Source of the DNA: Tenggerimyces sp963762635
Lineage (GTDB): Bacteria > Actinomycetota > Actinomycetes > Propionibacteriales > Actinopolymorphaceae
Reading direction: 5' to 3'
NCBI GenBank assembly: GCA_963762635.1
Contig: CAVXLQ010000013.1
Location: forward strand, 310,001-374,000
DNA length: 64,000 bases
How positions within the stretch are numbered: the first letter of the stretch is position 1; each line of letters starts with the position of its first letter. The notes under the pieces are model-generated. The model saw nothing but the letters and a program-made list of their open reading frames with translations. It made no database searches and was not told the DNA's origin. The position numbers were made by a program, and so were the translations under genes. Positions 19,508 to 28,014 of the stretch are shown in pieces.

Positions 19508-20000
19508 CACGCAGGAGTTGTTCCAGTGATCTCGGTCTAGAAGCCGAGATCACTGGAACAAGTCCGCGGACTTCGCAGCACCCAGCTGACAGACCGGCCT
19601 GCTCGTCTGAGGGACGCCCGGGAGTTGTTGGAGAGATCCCGGCCTAGACGTCGTGATCTGTCCAACAACTCCGCGTGGCCGTGCCTGGTGTGGTTCGGAA
19701 GGGGTGGCGTGGGTGTGGCCGGTGGTGGTGTCGAGCGAGTTGTTGGAGAGATCTCGGCTTAGAAGCCGGGATCTGTCCAACAAGTCCACCGGACAGGTCA
19801 TGGCACTCAGGTGGCAGGGCGGCCCGGTAGTCGAGCACGTCATCGATGAATCGATGAATGTGACGCCGCACCCCCGTCTGCGGAACCGCCCTGGTCAGGG
19901 GGATGCCCTCCTGGCAGGGGGACAGCGCGACGTCGGGTGGTGAGGGTGGGCGGTGGGTGAGGGGTCTCGGGGCTCATCACCCAGGCCGGCATCCTCGGGG
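19508..20000. other. 493-base intergenic region carrying three palindromes
   Basis: Between convergent genes (membrane protein at left, secreted protein at right). It contains the repeats at 19518-19787. The remainder (19788-20000) shows no gene; a plus-strand frame at 19653-19943 is just read-through of the repeats. Confidence 0.6.
19518..19787. repeat. Three palindromic repeats (TTGTTssA...TssAACAA)
   Basis: Copy 1 at 19518-19561 has a perfect 18-bp stem TTGTTCCAGTGATCTCGG with loop TCTAGAAG. Copy 2 at 19621-19672 has GGAGTTGTTGGA/TCCAACAACTCC with AGATC/GATCT inside. Copy 3 at 19738-19787 has TTGTTGGA/TCCAACAA, AGATC/GATCT and GGCTT/AAGCC. All share an outer TTGTT, an inner GATC and a TAGA-containing loop. 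They look like members of a dispersed palindromic repeat family between convergent genes. Confidence 0.85.
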
Positions 20001-20546
20001 CTAGGCCGCTGCCGCCTTGACGACTCCGCAGGCGGTGCGGAGGAGGATTGGCGGGTTGTAGCGGTCGGGGTCCAGGCTGACCTCGACCGCGACGCCGGGT
20101 TCGACGAACCAGAAGGCTTGGCGCTCGTCGCTCCAGCCGGGCAGGCCGTTGTGGTCGAACGAGGCCAGCTTCCACTCGGCCGGGTCCTTCTCGTGATACT
20201 CGGTCAGGAACTCCCGCACTGCCGCCACATCAGTCAGCCCCGCGCCACGCAGCACCTTCACGGTGAGGTCGACGCTGTACGCGCCGGAGGGGTCGGGGCC
20301 TCGTTCCCACACCCTGGACTTGAAGGCCACCTCCTCCCACTCGTAGTCGAAGTCGGACACCTTCGGCCCGATCTCGGCAGGCAGGTGCGTGATCGCGAAG
20401 CCGTCGAGTGGCTCGCCGATCGGAGGTTGCTCGGACACGGTCCGGCACCCTACCGGGCGATCGGCCAGCGCGGCCGAAGCAGGCAGCGCTGGCGCCAGGA
20501 GAAACGCGGAAGCCAACACGGCAGCGGAAGTACGGCGAAGAGTCAT
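20001..20546 (-). CDS. Secreted protein, unknown function
   Basis: 181 residues from ATG 20546, eight bases after GGGAGG. The Sec signal peptide is MTLRRTSAAVLASAFLLAPA, with probable cleavage after PASA (about residue 27). The mature part carries two cysteines far apart (VGCRTV near residue 35; RTACGVV near the C-terminus), suggesting one disulphide in an extracytoplasmic domain. Family not recognised. Confidence 0.75.
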   Translation of the reverse strand: MTLRRTSAAVLASAFLLAPALPASAALADRPVGCRTVSEQPPIGEPLDGFAITHLPAEIGPKVSDFDYEWEEVAFKSRVWERGPDPSGAYSVDLTVKVLRGAGLTDVAAVREFLTEYHEKDPAEWKLASFDHNGLPGWSDERQAFWFVEPGVAVEVSLDPDRYNPPILLRTACGVVKAAAA

Positions 20547-20667
20547 GACAAAGCCTCCCAAGGATGGATTCGAACATCGGTTCGTTCATCCTGCAGGCAA
20601 GGCAAGCCCAACGCACCCGAGCGATCACAGCCCCTGTGGACAAGGGCACCTGTGGAGAAAACAGTGG

Positions 20668-21702
20668 TCAGGAAGCGAGCGAGAGGATCCGTTCCACCAG
20701 TCCGGCGTACGACATTCCGACCGTCCGAGCCGCCAACGGCAGCAGGCTCCCCGGCGTCATCCCGGGGAGGGCGTTCAGCTCCAGGCAACGCGGCAACCCA
20801 GCCGCATCGAGCCGGAAGTCCACCCGTGAGTACGTCCGCGGCCCAAACCCCAGCGCGAGGTGCGAACGCAAAGCCAGCTCCCGCAGCAACGACTCCAAAG
20901 CAGGCGGGATATCCGCCGGGCAGATCTCCCGCACGGCACCCGGCTGGTACTTCGCCCGATAGTCGAACAACGGCCCAGAAAGCTCGATCTCGATCACCGG
21001 CAGCACCTCGTCGCCGAGCACGCTGACCGTGAACTCCCGCCCAGGCAGGTACGTCTCGATCAGCAGCTCACCCGACCCCGACGCGGCCGCCGCGAGAAGC
21101 TCGTCGGCCGAAGACGCCAGCGACAAGGAGACGCTCGACCCACCGGCCGCCGGCTTCACCACCACCGGCCCGTTGTCGAGCAGCCGCTTGGCCTCCACGG
21201 GCAGCTCGCCGCGCCCCGCCAGATGCCGCACCCGCTCGGCCACCGGCACCCCAGCCGAGTGCAGCACCCCCAGCGCGAAGTCCTTGTGCCAAGCCGCCGC
21301 GCACACCGCGGCCCCGGCACCGGTGTACCGCACGCCGGCCATGTCGAGCAGCGCCTGAACGTGCCCGTCCTCGCCCCAGCCCCCGTGCAACGCGACGAAC
21401 ACCAGGTCCGACGAGCGCAGCTCGGAGAGCACCGGTCCGCCGGTGAGAGAGTCGAACATCCGCCGCCGCCACGCCGCCTGCTGAGCCATGTCCGGCGGCA
21501 CCTCGGGCACCGCGAAGGTCGGCACGTCCGAAGGCGAGGTCACCCGCGCGGTCAGGAACGGCGAATCGGCCGCCGGGTCGATCACCCGCACCTCATTGCC
21601 ACGCTCGGCGATCGCTCGCCCGATGGCATAGCCGGACGCCAAAGACACGTCGCGTTCGGTGCTCTCGCCTCCACACAGGACCGTCACGAACATGGCGCGC
21701 AT
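20668..21702 (-). CDS. D-alanine-D-alanine ligase homologue
   Basis: 344-residue ATP-grasp ligase. FVALHGGWGEDGHVQALLDM (about residues 99-118) is the Ddl signature; VVVKPAAGGSSVSLSLAS (about 181-198) holds the ATP-binding lysine and serine loop; SRVDFRLDAAGLPRCLELN (about 296-314) and LPGMTPGSLLPLAA complete the metal and omega-loop region. The usual E..GS.GV pattern is altered (GSSVS), so substrate could be D-Ala-D-Ala or another dipeptide. It is 17 bases downstream of the ureohydrolase on the same strand, probably co-transcribed. It may be the accessory rather than the main cell-wall enzyme. Confidence 0.85.
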   Translation of the reverse strand: MRAMFVTVLCGGESTERDVSLASGYAIGRAIAERGNEVRVIDPAADSPFLTARVTSPSDVPTFAVPEVPPDMAQQAAWRRRMFDSLTGGPVLSELRSSDLVFVALHGGWGEDGHVQALLDMAGVRYTGAGAAVCAAAWHKDFALGVLHSAGVPVAERVRHLAGRGELPVEAKRLLDNGPVVVKPAAGGSSVSLSLASSADELLAAAASGSGELLIETYLPGREFTVSVLGDEVLPVIEIELSGPLFDYRAKYQPGAVREICPADIPPALESLLRELALRSHLALGFGPRTYSRVDFRLDAAGLPRCLELNALPGMTPGSLLPLAARTVGMSYAGLVERILSLAS

Positions 21703-21719
21703 CCTCCCACGCGCTCATT

Positions 21720-22685
21720 TCAATCGCGCGGGGCCATCGCCGAAATCAGCTCATAAGCGACGTGGGAGGCCGCGATCCCGGTGATCTGCGCGTGGTCGTA
21801 CGCCGGCGCCACCTCGACCAGGTCGGCGCCGACCAGCCGCAGCGACGTGAACGAACGCAAGATCGCCAACAGCTCCCGCGACGTCAGCCCGCCGGCCTCC
21901 GGCGTCCCCGTTCCGGGAGCGAACGCGGGGTCCAGCACATCGACGTCGACCGACACGTACACAGGCCGATCCCCGACCCGAGCACGGATCCGTTCGACCA
22001 CCCCGGCAACCCCGAGCGCGTCCATCTCCACACTCGGCACGACCTGGAACCCGAGCTCGCTGTCAGAACGCAGATCGGAAGAGTCGTACAGCGGCCCACG
22101 GATCCCCACATGCAGGCAGCCCGACCGATCGAGCAGCCCCTCCTCGGACGCGCGCCGGAACGGCGTCCCGTGCGTGTACGCGGCGCCGAAGTACGTGTCC
22201 CACGTGTCCAAATGAGCGTCGAAATGCACGACCGCAACGGGCCCGTGCACGGCGGAAATCGCCCGCAGGGTTGGCAAAGCGACCGTATGATCGCCGCCGA
22301 GAACCAACACCTTGCCGGCACGTTCGAGCAACGAACGCGTGCCCGCCTCGAGCTGAGCCAAAGCCTCGTCGATGGAGAACGGATTGGCCATCAGATCGCC
22401 AGCGTCAACCACCTGTTGACGCGCGAACGGCGACACGTCCTGAGCAGGGTTGTACGGCCGCAGCAGCCGCGAAGACTCGCGAATATGGCTCGGCCCGAAG
22501 CGTGCGCCCGGCCGGTACGTCACCGCCGAGTCGAACGGAGCGCCCACCACAGCGACGTCGACATCCGACACCTCGTCGGGACGCGGCAGTCGAGCGAACG
22601 TCGCGGCGCCAGCGAACCGCGGCACCAACGTCGCATCGACCTGACCGAGGTAACGGCCCTCCGTGACCCGGGGAATCTCGTCCAT
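21720..22685 (-). CDS. Agmatinase/arginase-family ureohydrolase
   Basis: 321 residues from MDEIPRVTEGRYLGQVDATL (ATG 22685). The binuclear manganese motifs are complete: LGGDHTVALPTL (about residues 132-143), VVHFDAHLDTWD (about 155-166) and SVDVDVLDPAFAPGTGTPE (about 240-258). Most like agmatinases, which release urea from agmatine to give putrescine, but guanidino-acid hydrolases share these motifs. In line with an AsnC regulator upstream and a Ddl homologue downstream. Confidence 0.9.
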   Translation of the reverse strand: MDEIPRVTEGRYLGQVDATLVPRFAGAATFARLPRPDEVSDVDVAVVGAPFDSAVTYRPGARFGPSHIRESSRLLRPYNPAQDVSPFARQQVVDAGDLMANPFSIDEALAQLEAGTRSLLERAGKVLVLGGDHTVALPTLRAISAVHGPVAVVHFDAHLDTWDTYFGAAYTHGTPFRRASEEGLLDRSGCLHVGIRGPLYDSSDLRSDSELGFQVVPSVEMDALGVAGVVERIRARVGDRPVYVSVDVDVLDPAFAPGTGTPEAGGLTSRELLAILRSFTSLRLVGADLVEVAPAYDHAQITGIAASHVAYELISAMAPRD

Positions 22686-22862
22686 AGCAAGGCCATTCGT
22701 TCTGCCGGCTGTTCTCGTCACGGTAACAGCAGAGGCCTGCCTCCAGGAGGTGAATCGGCGGCTACGGAGAGCTTCCGCCGACGTTTCCGTACTGGTCAAC
22801 GAGATGCTACGGACGACCCGGCGGCGCCTCGGGCGACCGAATGTGGCCGGAAGTGCAGCTCG

Positions 22863-23774
22863 TCAGGGCAGAGGGAACGGCTCCAGCGGCGACCGGTCGT
22901 ACTTCTCCTTCACCAGCGTGAGGTGGCTCCACGTCTCGAGCTTCCGCACGCCCGGGATCTGCCGCAGCCGGTCCAGCGCCGTCACGACGTCCGCGCGCGT
23001 CGCGCCGACCAGGGTGCCGATGATGTCGGCGCGGCCGACGACGGAGGCGAGGTACTCCACCTGCGCGAGCTGGGCGATAGACGCCACCGTCTCGTCCACA
23101 GGCCGTGCCACCCACACGGCGAAGCCGCAGGCCTGCGTGAACCCCAGCACGGTCGTGTCCACCAGCCCGATCACGTGCACGACGCCGTGGTCGATCAGCC
23201 GCAGCACCCGCGCCCGTACGGCACCGGGCGACAGCCGCACCTTCTCGGCCAGGTCGGAGAAGGCCGCCCGGCCATCCAGCTGCAGAGCGGCCAGCAGGTG
23301 ACGGTCGACGTCGTCGAGCTCGACCGGGCGCAGCCGGCCTGGCGGGAAGTGCGTGTCCTTGACGATCGCCGTGTAGATGCCGGTCTCGACATTCCGTACG
23401 CCGTCCAGCGCCCGCAGCGAGTCGAGCGCCGAGGCGAACGTGTCCATCGAAGGCGACCGGAGCTCGGCGATCACGCCGAAGCGACCGGAGACGACCGAGA
23501 CGAACGGCGCGTCCTCCATCGCCGCGATCTTCTCCGCGATCGGCATCGCCGGACCCGAGATCTCGAGCGAGACGTGCCCGAGCGCGTGCAGCCCGTACAC
23601 CGACGGGTGCACCATGCCGACGATCCTGATCGCGCCGAGGTCGAGCAGCCGCTGGATCCGGGCGCGTGCCGCCGTACGGGACAGTCCCACGCGGCCGGCG
23701 AGAGCCTCGAAGGTGGCCCGGCCGTCCTTGCGAAGTTCTGCGATCAGAGCGGAGTCGGTCTGGTCGACGTCCAC
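22863..23774 (-). CDS. Double-module Lrp/AsnC regulator
   Basis: 303 residues with two AsnC units. Module 1: helix-turn-helix LIAELRKDGRATFEALAGRVGLS (about residues 10-32; key GLSRTAARARI) and RAM domain. Module 2 begins LDDVDRHLLAALQLDGRAAF (about 152) with LSPGAVRARVLRL and a second RAM ending VRKLETWSHLTLVKEKY. GTG start at 23774. It lies upstream of the ureohydrolase and ddl homologue on the same strand and may regulate amino-acid or polyamine genes there. The same architecture recurs at 59947-60903. Confidence 0.92.
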   Translation of the reverse strand: MDVDQTDSALIAELRKDGRATFEALAGRVGLSRTAARARIQRLLDLGAIRIVGMVHPSVYGLHALGHVSLEISGPAMPIAEKIAAMEDAPFVSVVSGRFGVIAELRSPSMDTFASALDSLRALDGVRNVETGIYTAIVKDTHFPPGRLRPVELDDVDRHLLAALQLDGRAAFSDLAEKVRLSPGAVRARVLRLIDHGVVHVIGLVDTTVLGFTQACGFAVWVARPVDETVASIAQLAQVEYLASVVGRADIIGTLVGATRADVVTALDRLRQIPGVRKLETWSHLTLVKEKYDRSPLEPFPLP

Positions 23775-23974
23775 GCGGATCCCCCCTTCTCTGGCCCGAG
23801 AGCGGATCTTGTTGCGAGCGGACTATAGGCCGTTCGATCCAGAATGTGGACTTCTGCCCCCCGGTCCGGCGAGTGGTCGCGCGCCCTGCGGAGGACTTAA
23901 CGGAAACCACCAGTTTCGCAACGGCTTCCGTGATTCACTTTCGACTCGGGTGCGGGGATTCTCGGAGGGCTGTC

Positions 23975-24745
23975 GTGTCGGAGCAGAACCTTGCCACCAG
24001 CCGCCGGTGGTTCGAGCTCTGGGGTCAACAAGATCTGGAAGGTCTCATCGATCTGGTCGATGTCGACTTCATCGCGATCGACCAGGCGAAAGGGCAGGGC
24101 TACCGCGGCAAGGACGGCCTGCGCCGTTTCTTGCACAGCTGGGCGGACTCGTTCGACCTGCGGTACACCCCGGACGACCTGTCGTACACCGCCAAGGGCA
24201 ACAAGGTCGTGACCGAGGCGGTCAGCCGCGGCACCCACACAGGCACGTACGCTGGCGTCGAGGCGACCGGGCAAGAGGTCCTGTTGCCGATAGTGATCGT
24301 CCAGACGTACAGCGACGAGGGCCGCTTCCTCTCCCACGAGATCCACTACGACCAGCTGGCGCTGGTCGCCCAGGTGCTGGCGAAGGCGCTGCCGACGTTG
24401 GAGTCGCGCAACCTCGCGGTCGCGGCGAGCGGTTCGTCGGAGATGCGCTTCCCGGCCGGAGCGAACGTGGTCACGCAGGGCGATCCGCCGGACAACTTCT
24501 ACGTGATCCTCAGCGGTCAGGTCGAGGTCGTGAAGGACGGCGTCGCGGTGGCGACGTTGGGACCGACCCAGTTCTTCGGTGAGGTCGGGCTGCTGAACGG
24601 TGAGCCGCGCAACGCCACCGTACGTGCGCTGACCGAGCTGACCACATACGTGCTCGCGGCCGAGGACTTCGCCGCGATGATCCGTTCGTCCCTCCCGACC
24701 GCCGGGCTCCTCACCGACCTCGCCCGCCAACGAACAGCGAGCTGA
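23975..24745 (+). CDS. SnoaL-like domain fused to cyclic-nucleotide-binding domain
   Basis: 256 residues from GTG 23975, after GGAGGG. The N-terminal half (about residues 1-125) is a SnoaL/NTF2-like fold (ATSRRWFELWGQQDLEGLID, KGQGYRGKDGLRRFLHSW). The C-terminal half (about 140-250) is a cNMP-binding domain: FPAGANVVTQGDPPDNFYVI, FFGEVGLLNGEPRNATVRA with the phosphate-binding loop GEVGLL...RNA. The canonical arginine-serine pair is RNATV, so ligand binding is uncertain. No DNA-binding or kinase domain. Possible small-molecule-gated scaffold. Confidence 0.88.
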   Translation: MSEQNLATSRRWFELWGQQDLEGLIDLVDVDFIAIDQAKGQGYRGKDGLRRFLHSWADSFDLRYTPDDLSYTAKGNKVVTEAVSRGTHTGTYAGVEATGQEVLLPIVIVQTYSDEGRFLSHEIHYDQLALVAQVLAKALPTLESRNLAVAASGSSEMRFPAGANVVTQGDPPDNFYVILSGQVEVVKDGVAVATLGPTQFFGEVGLLNGEPRNATVRALTELTTYVLAAEDFAAMIRSSLPTAGLLTDLARQRTAS

Positions 24746-24827
24746 GCGGCGCACAAAGTTACGTGGTTCCGCGTATGGATGAACGGCCACTTCGGGAGCA
24801 CCCTCGACGCAACTGGAGGGGGTCCCC

Positions 24828-25808
24828 ATGCGAACAAGACACCCATGGGCAACGAAGTTCGGCGTGGTCATCGGACTCGTCGCCGCGTTCGCCACGACGA
24901 CCGGCGCAGCCCAACCCACTCATCACGGACATCACAGCGAGAAGCGGATCGCGTTCACGAAGACCGACGCCGAGACGGGGGACTCGCTCGGTCTGTGGAC
25001 GGCAGATCCGAACCTGAAGAAGCAGCGGCTCGTCTGGCCGGGCGCGGCCTCGTTCCCGGCCTGGTCGCCGGACCGTCGGCGGCTGCTGTTCGACTTCACC
25101 GACGATGACGGCAACCAGCAGCTCGCCACGATCCGTCCAGACGGCTCCGGGTTCAGGCAGCTCACCCGGATGCCGGGAATCTCCGAGTCCGCCGACTACT
25201 CGCCCAACGGACGCTGGATCGTCTTCGACCGGTCACCGTCGACCGACTTCCAGAACCCTGACTTCCTCACCACGTTGTGGGTGATCCGCTCCGACGGCAA
25301 GTACGCCCGGCCGTTGAAGGCCGGTGCCAAGACGTTCGACGTCGAGCCGGAGTACTCGCCGAACGGCCGGAGCATCACGTTCGCGAGACTCCGGGTGGAC
25401 GCGAACGGCGTGTTCACCGCCGCGATGTACGTCGCGCGAGCGGACGGCAGTCGCGAACGCAGGCTGACGCCGTTCCTGAACTTCGCCGAGCACCCGCGCT
25501 GGTCTCCAGACGGGCGGCACGTGCTGTTCAACATCGAGAACTTCGACGACCAGAGCCACCCGAGCGTCGGGATCTGGCGGGTCCGCGCCACCGGCGGCCC
25601 GATGAAGCAGCTGCTGTCCGCCCGCGACAGCCAGGTGCAGGGATTCAAGCCCGACTACTCACCGGACGGCAAACGGATCATGTTCCCCTGTGTCTACCTG
25701 CAGGAGGAGGTGAGCGACGACCTCTGTGTGATGAACGCCGACGGCCGGAAGCTCAGGCGCCTCACCAACACCCCGACGGTCCACGAGAACCACCTCGTCT
25801 GGGGCTAG
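24828..25808 (+). CDS. Secreted TolB-like beta-propeller protein
   Basis: 326 residues with a signal peptide (TKFGVVIGLVAAFATTTGAAQ, cleavage about residue 28). The mature part is built from repeats of the PD40 type: FPAWSPDRRRLLFDF, ADYSPNGRWIVFDRS, PEYSPNGRSITFARL, PRWSPDGRHVLFNIE and PDYSPDGKRIMFPC, five to six blades. In actinomycetes such proteins are extracellular binding or scaffold proteins, not part of Tol-Pal. An AACTGGAGGGGG ribosome site precedes the ATG. It overlaps the convergent phosphopantetheinyl transferase by four bases. Confidence 0.88.
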   Translation: MRTRHPWATKFGVVIGLVAAFATTTGAAQPTHHGHHSEKRIAFTKTDAETGDSLGLWTADPNLKKQRLVWPGAASFPAWSPDRRRLLFDFTDDDGNQQLATIRPDGSGFRQLTRMPGISESADYSPNGRWIVFDRSPSTDFQNPDFLTTLWVIRSDGKYARPLKAGAKTFDVEPEYSPNGRSITFARLRVDANGVFTAAMYVARADGSRERRLTPFLNFAEHPRWSPDGRHVLFNIENFDDQSHPSVGIWRVRATGGPMKQLLSARDSQVQGFKPDYSPDGKRIMFPCVYLQEEVSDDLCVMNADGRKLRRLTNTPTVHENHLVWG

Positions 25809-26420
25809 AACGCCAACGGACCGGAGGGGTCAGCCGGGATCACCGCGCAAGCGGCCGCGTAGCCCGCCGGCACGACGAGGTCGGCCAGCGCCAGCCGGTC
25901 CACGAGGGATGGATCGGCCGGCCAGGTCGGCGGCGAGATCGTGAACGAGGACATCGGCACCGCGAGACCGTCGCCGGTCGCCTTGAGCACGGCCTCCTTC
26001 CGTACCCACAGCCGGTGCAGGTCGTCGGCGCTCTCACCGGGTGCGCGCACCATCGCGGCGATCTCCGCGAACGTCGCCGAGGCCGCCTCGATGTCGACGC
26101 CCACCGGCCCGACGTTCGTCACCGCGAGCAGCACCCACCCGCCGGCGTGCGACAGCGAGAACTCCCACGGCGAGCCGTTCACCAGCGATGGCTTGCCGTG
26201 CCCGGTACTCGCCACACGTACGGCAGCGGCGGACGAACTCGAGCGACTCCGGCGAAGCTCCGACGTGAGCGGAGAGGACCTGGCGGGCCAGCACCCAGGC
26301 CGTACGGAACCGGTCCTGGTCGGCCGGCTGGCGGAAGTGCGCTAGCCGAGAGCGCTCCGACTCCGACAACACCGAGTCGTCCGAGCGCGCGCCGTTGGCA
26401 GGTGTCCGGTGGACCTCCAC
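25805..26420 (-). CDS. 4'-phosphopantetheinyl transferase (frameshifted as given)
   Basis: Sfp-type holo-carrier-protein synthase that activates acyl- or peptidyl-carrier proteins. N-terminal part: SVLSESERSRLAHFRQPADQDRFRTAWVLARQ, then FVRRCRTCGEY. The frame then shifts near 26203 to GHGKPSLVNGSPWEFSLSHAG, NVGPVGVDIEAAS (magnesium-binding D and E) and LWVRKEAVLKATGDGL (the WxxKEA motif). Skipping one C joins the two parts into about 204 residues. The start GTG 26420 is tentative; ATG 26501 would overlap the divergent PP2C gene. Confidence 0.85.
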
Positions 26421-26493
26421 CAGGCCGCCGGCGAACGACGTTGCCGTGACTTCACCTTGTACCCGTATGGTCTCAGGAGCGTACCGATCACCG

Positions 26494-27288
26494 ATGACCA
26501 TGGGGGCCAAGGTGCGGGTGAGCTTCGCCAGCCGACCGGGCGACGAGGCGATCGAGAACGAGGACTTCGTCGCCGTCAAAGAGGGCACCGTGGTGGTGCT
26601 CGACGGCGTCACGCCGATGGACCGGACCGACACCGGGTGCCAGCACGGCGTCGCCTGGTTCGCGCGAACCGTCGGGACGCAGCTCCTCGAAGCGGCCGAG
26701 GGCAGCGAACGTCGGTTGACCGACTGTCTCGCCGACGCGATCCACAGCACCCGCGACGACCACGCCGGCACCTGCAACCTCGACCACCCGGACAGCCCGG
26801 CGGCGACCGTCGCGGCGGTACGGATCCGCGACGGGGTCCTCGACTTCCTCGTGCTCGCCGACTGCACGGTGGTCCTGGACGGCGACGAACTCGACGTCGT
26901 GACCGACCACCGGGCGGGCGACGTCAGCCGCTGGTTGCGGCGGCGGGGCGAACGTCCGACCGCCCCCGCCGTCCGCTCGTACCGCAATCGTCCGCGCGGC
27001 TACTGGGTCGCCGCCCACCAGCCCGACGCGGCGTACGAGGCGATCGCCGGCTGCGCGCCGGTCGACGGCCTCCGCCGGGTGGTGCTCGCGACCGACGGCG
27101 CGACACGACTGGTGGACACGTTCAAGCTGCTCGAGTGGGACGAGACGCTCGACGACCTGACCAAGTGTGGACTCGAGGCGTTCCTCGACCGGACTCGCGA
27201 CGTCGAGCGCGAGGACGCGGCGCGCGGCCGGCGCCATGGCGCGAAGGTGCACGACGATGCCACGATCGTGCTGTTGTCCGACTTGTGA
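26494..27288 (+). CDS. PP2C-like phosphatase domain protein
   Basis: 264 residues from ATG 26494 (AGGAG 14 bases upstream; ATG 26500 also possible). Motifs follow PP2C serine/threonine phosphatases: ENEDFVAVKEGTVVVLDGVT with the metal-binding D-G (about residues 23-42), VLADCTVVLDGDEL (about 130-143), VVLATDGATRLVD with D-G (about 197-209) and C-terminal HDDATIVLLSDL. Cytosolic and without membrane segment. It is divergent from the phosphopantetheinyl transferase, separated by about 70 bases. Substrate unknown; several metal ligands remain, so activity is plausible. Confidence 0.8.
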   Translation: MTMGAKVRVSFASRPGDEAIENEDFVAVKEGTVVVLDGVTPMDRTDTGCQHGVAWFARTVGTQLLEAAEGSERRLTDCLADAIHSTRDDHAGTCNLDHPDSPAATVAAVRIRDGVLDFLVLADCTVVLDGDELDVVTDHRAGDVSRWLRRRGERPTAPAVRSYRNRPRGYWVAAHQPDAAYEAIAGCAPVDGLRRVVLATDGATRLVDTFKLLEWDETLDDLTKCGLEAFLDRTRDVEREDAARGRRHGAKVHDDATIVLLSDL

Positions 27289-27309
27289 CATTGTGGGAAC
27301 GTTTTCATC

Positions 27310-27981
27310 GTGAGCTCACTAGTGCCTCAGGACGATGCTTCGCGGCTCGATCTCGTGCGTGAACAGCTGTACACGCCGGTGCTCGGGGACGTGCTCGACC
27401 AGGTGGGGCGACAGCACCAGTTCCTGCCGCCTTCGATCATGCCGATCCGTACCGACTTCGTGCTCGCCGGCCGGGCCATGCCGGTGCTGGCCGCCGACAT
27501 CTTCGGACCCCAGGCGAAGCCGTACGGGCTGCTCACCGAGGCGCTCGACCAGCTCCAGCCGGGCGAGGTCTACCTCGCGCACGGCGGGCGGGCGCAGGCC
27601 GCGTCGTGGGGCGAGATCCTCACGGTGACGGCCAAGTCGCGAGGTGCGGTGGGCGCGGTGCTCGACGGCTTCCATCGCGATACGCCGCAGGTCCTCACGC
27701 ACGACTGGCCGGTGTTCAGCCGGGGCGCGTACGCCCAGGACTCCGGGCCGCGGTCGTCGGTGATCGACTTCCGCGTCGACGTCGAGATCGGCTCGGTCTG
27801 GATCTCGCCGGGCGACCTCGTCGTCGGCGACCGGGACGGCGTCGTCGTGGTGCCGCGGGCGATCGAGGACGAGGTGCTCGAGCGCGCGCTGGCGAAGGTC
27901 GCCGCCGAGAACGAGGTCCTCAAGGCGATCGAGAACGGCATGTCCAGCACGGAGGCGTTCGCCCGCTACGGCGTTCTCTGA
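27310..27981 (+). CDS. RraA-family aldolase/regulator-like protein
   Basis: 223 residues from a GTG. RraA-like fold, once annotated as demethylmenaquinone methyltransferase; proteins of this type are mostly 4-hydroxy-4-methyl-2-oxoglutarate/oxaloacetate aldolase-like enzymes. Seen: HGGRAQAASWGEILTVTAKSRG (with G.....GE.......A) and GAVLDGFHRDTPQVL matching the D-G-x-x-R/H-D signature, then ISPGDLVVGDRDGVVVVPR. Follows the PP2C gene by 21 bases and may be co-transcribed. Confidence 0.88.
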   Translation: MSSLVPQDDASRLDLVREQLYTPVLGDVLDQVGRQHQFLPPSIMPIRTDFVLAGRAMPVLAADIFGPQAKPYGLLTEALDQLQPGEVYLAHGGRAQAASWGEILTVTAKSRGAVGAVLDGFHRDTPQVLTHDWPVFSRGAYAQDSGPRSSVIDFRVDVEIGSVWISPGDLVVGDRDGVVVVPRAIEDEVLERALAKVAAENEVLKAIENGMSSTEAFARYGVL

Positions 27982-28014
27982 GCCTTAGTTGCGATCGATC
28001 TAGAGATAAGGCTT
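27981..28014. terminator. Hairpin after rraA-like gene
   Basis: AGCCTTA and TAAGGCT form a 7-bp inverted repeat around about 20 bases, starting at the stop codon of the RraA-like gene. The long loop makes it a weak terminator candidate. TAAGGCTTACG also resembles an iron-box half site. Confidence 0.35.

Noticed and set aside
19518..19787. Integron attC sites
   Set aside because: The palindromes lack the conserved core sites, and no integrase is visible in the window.
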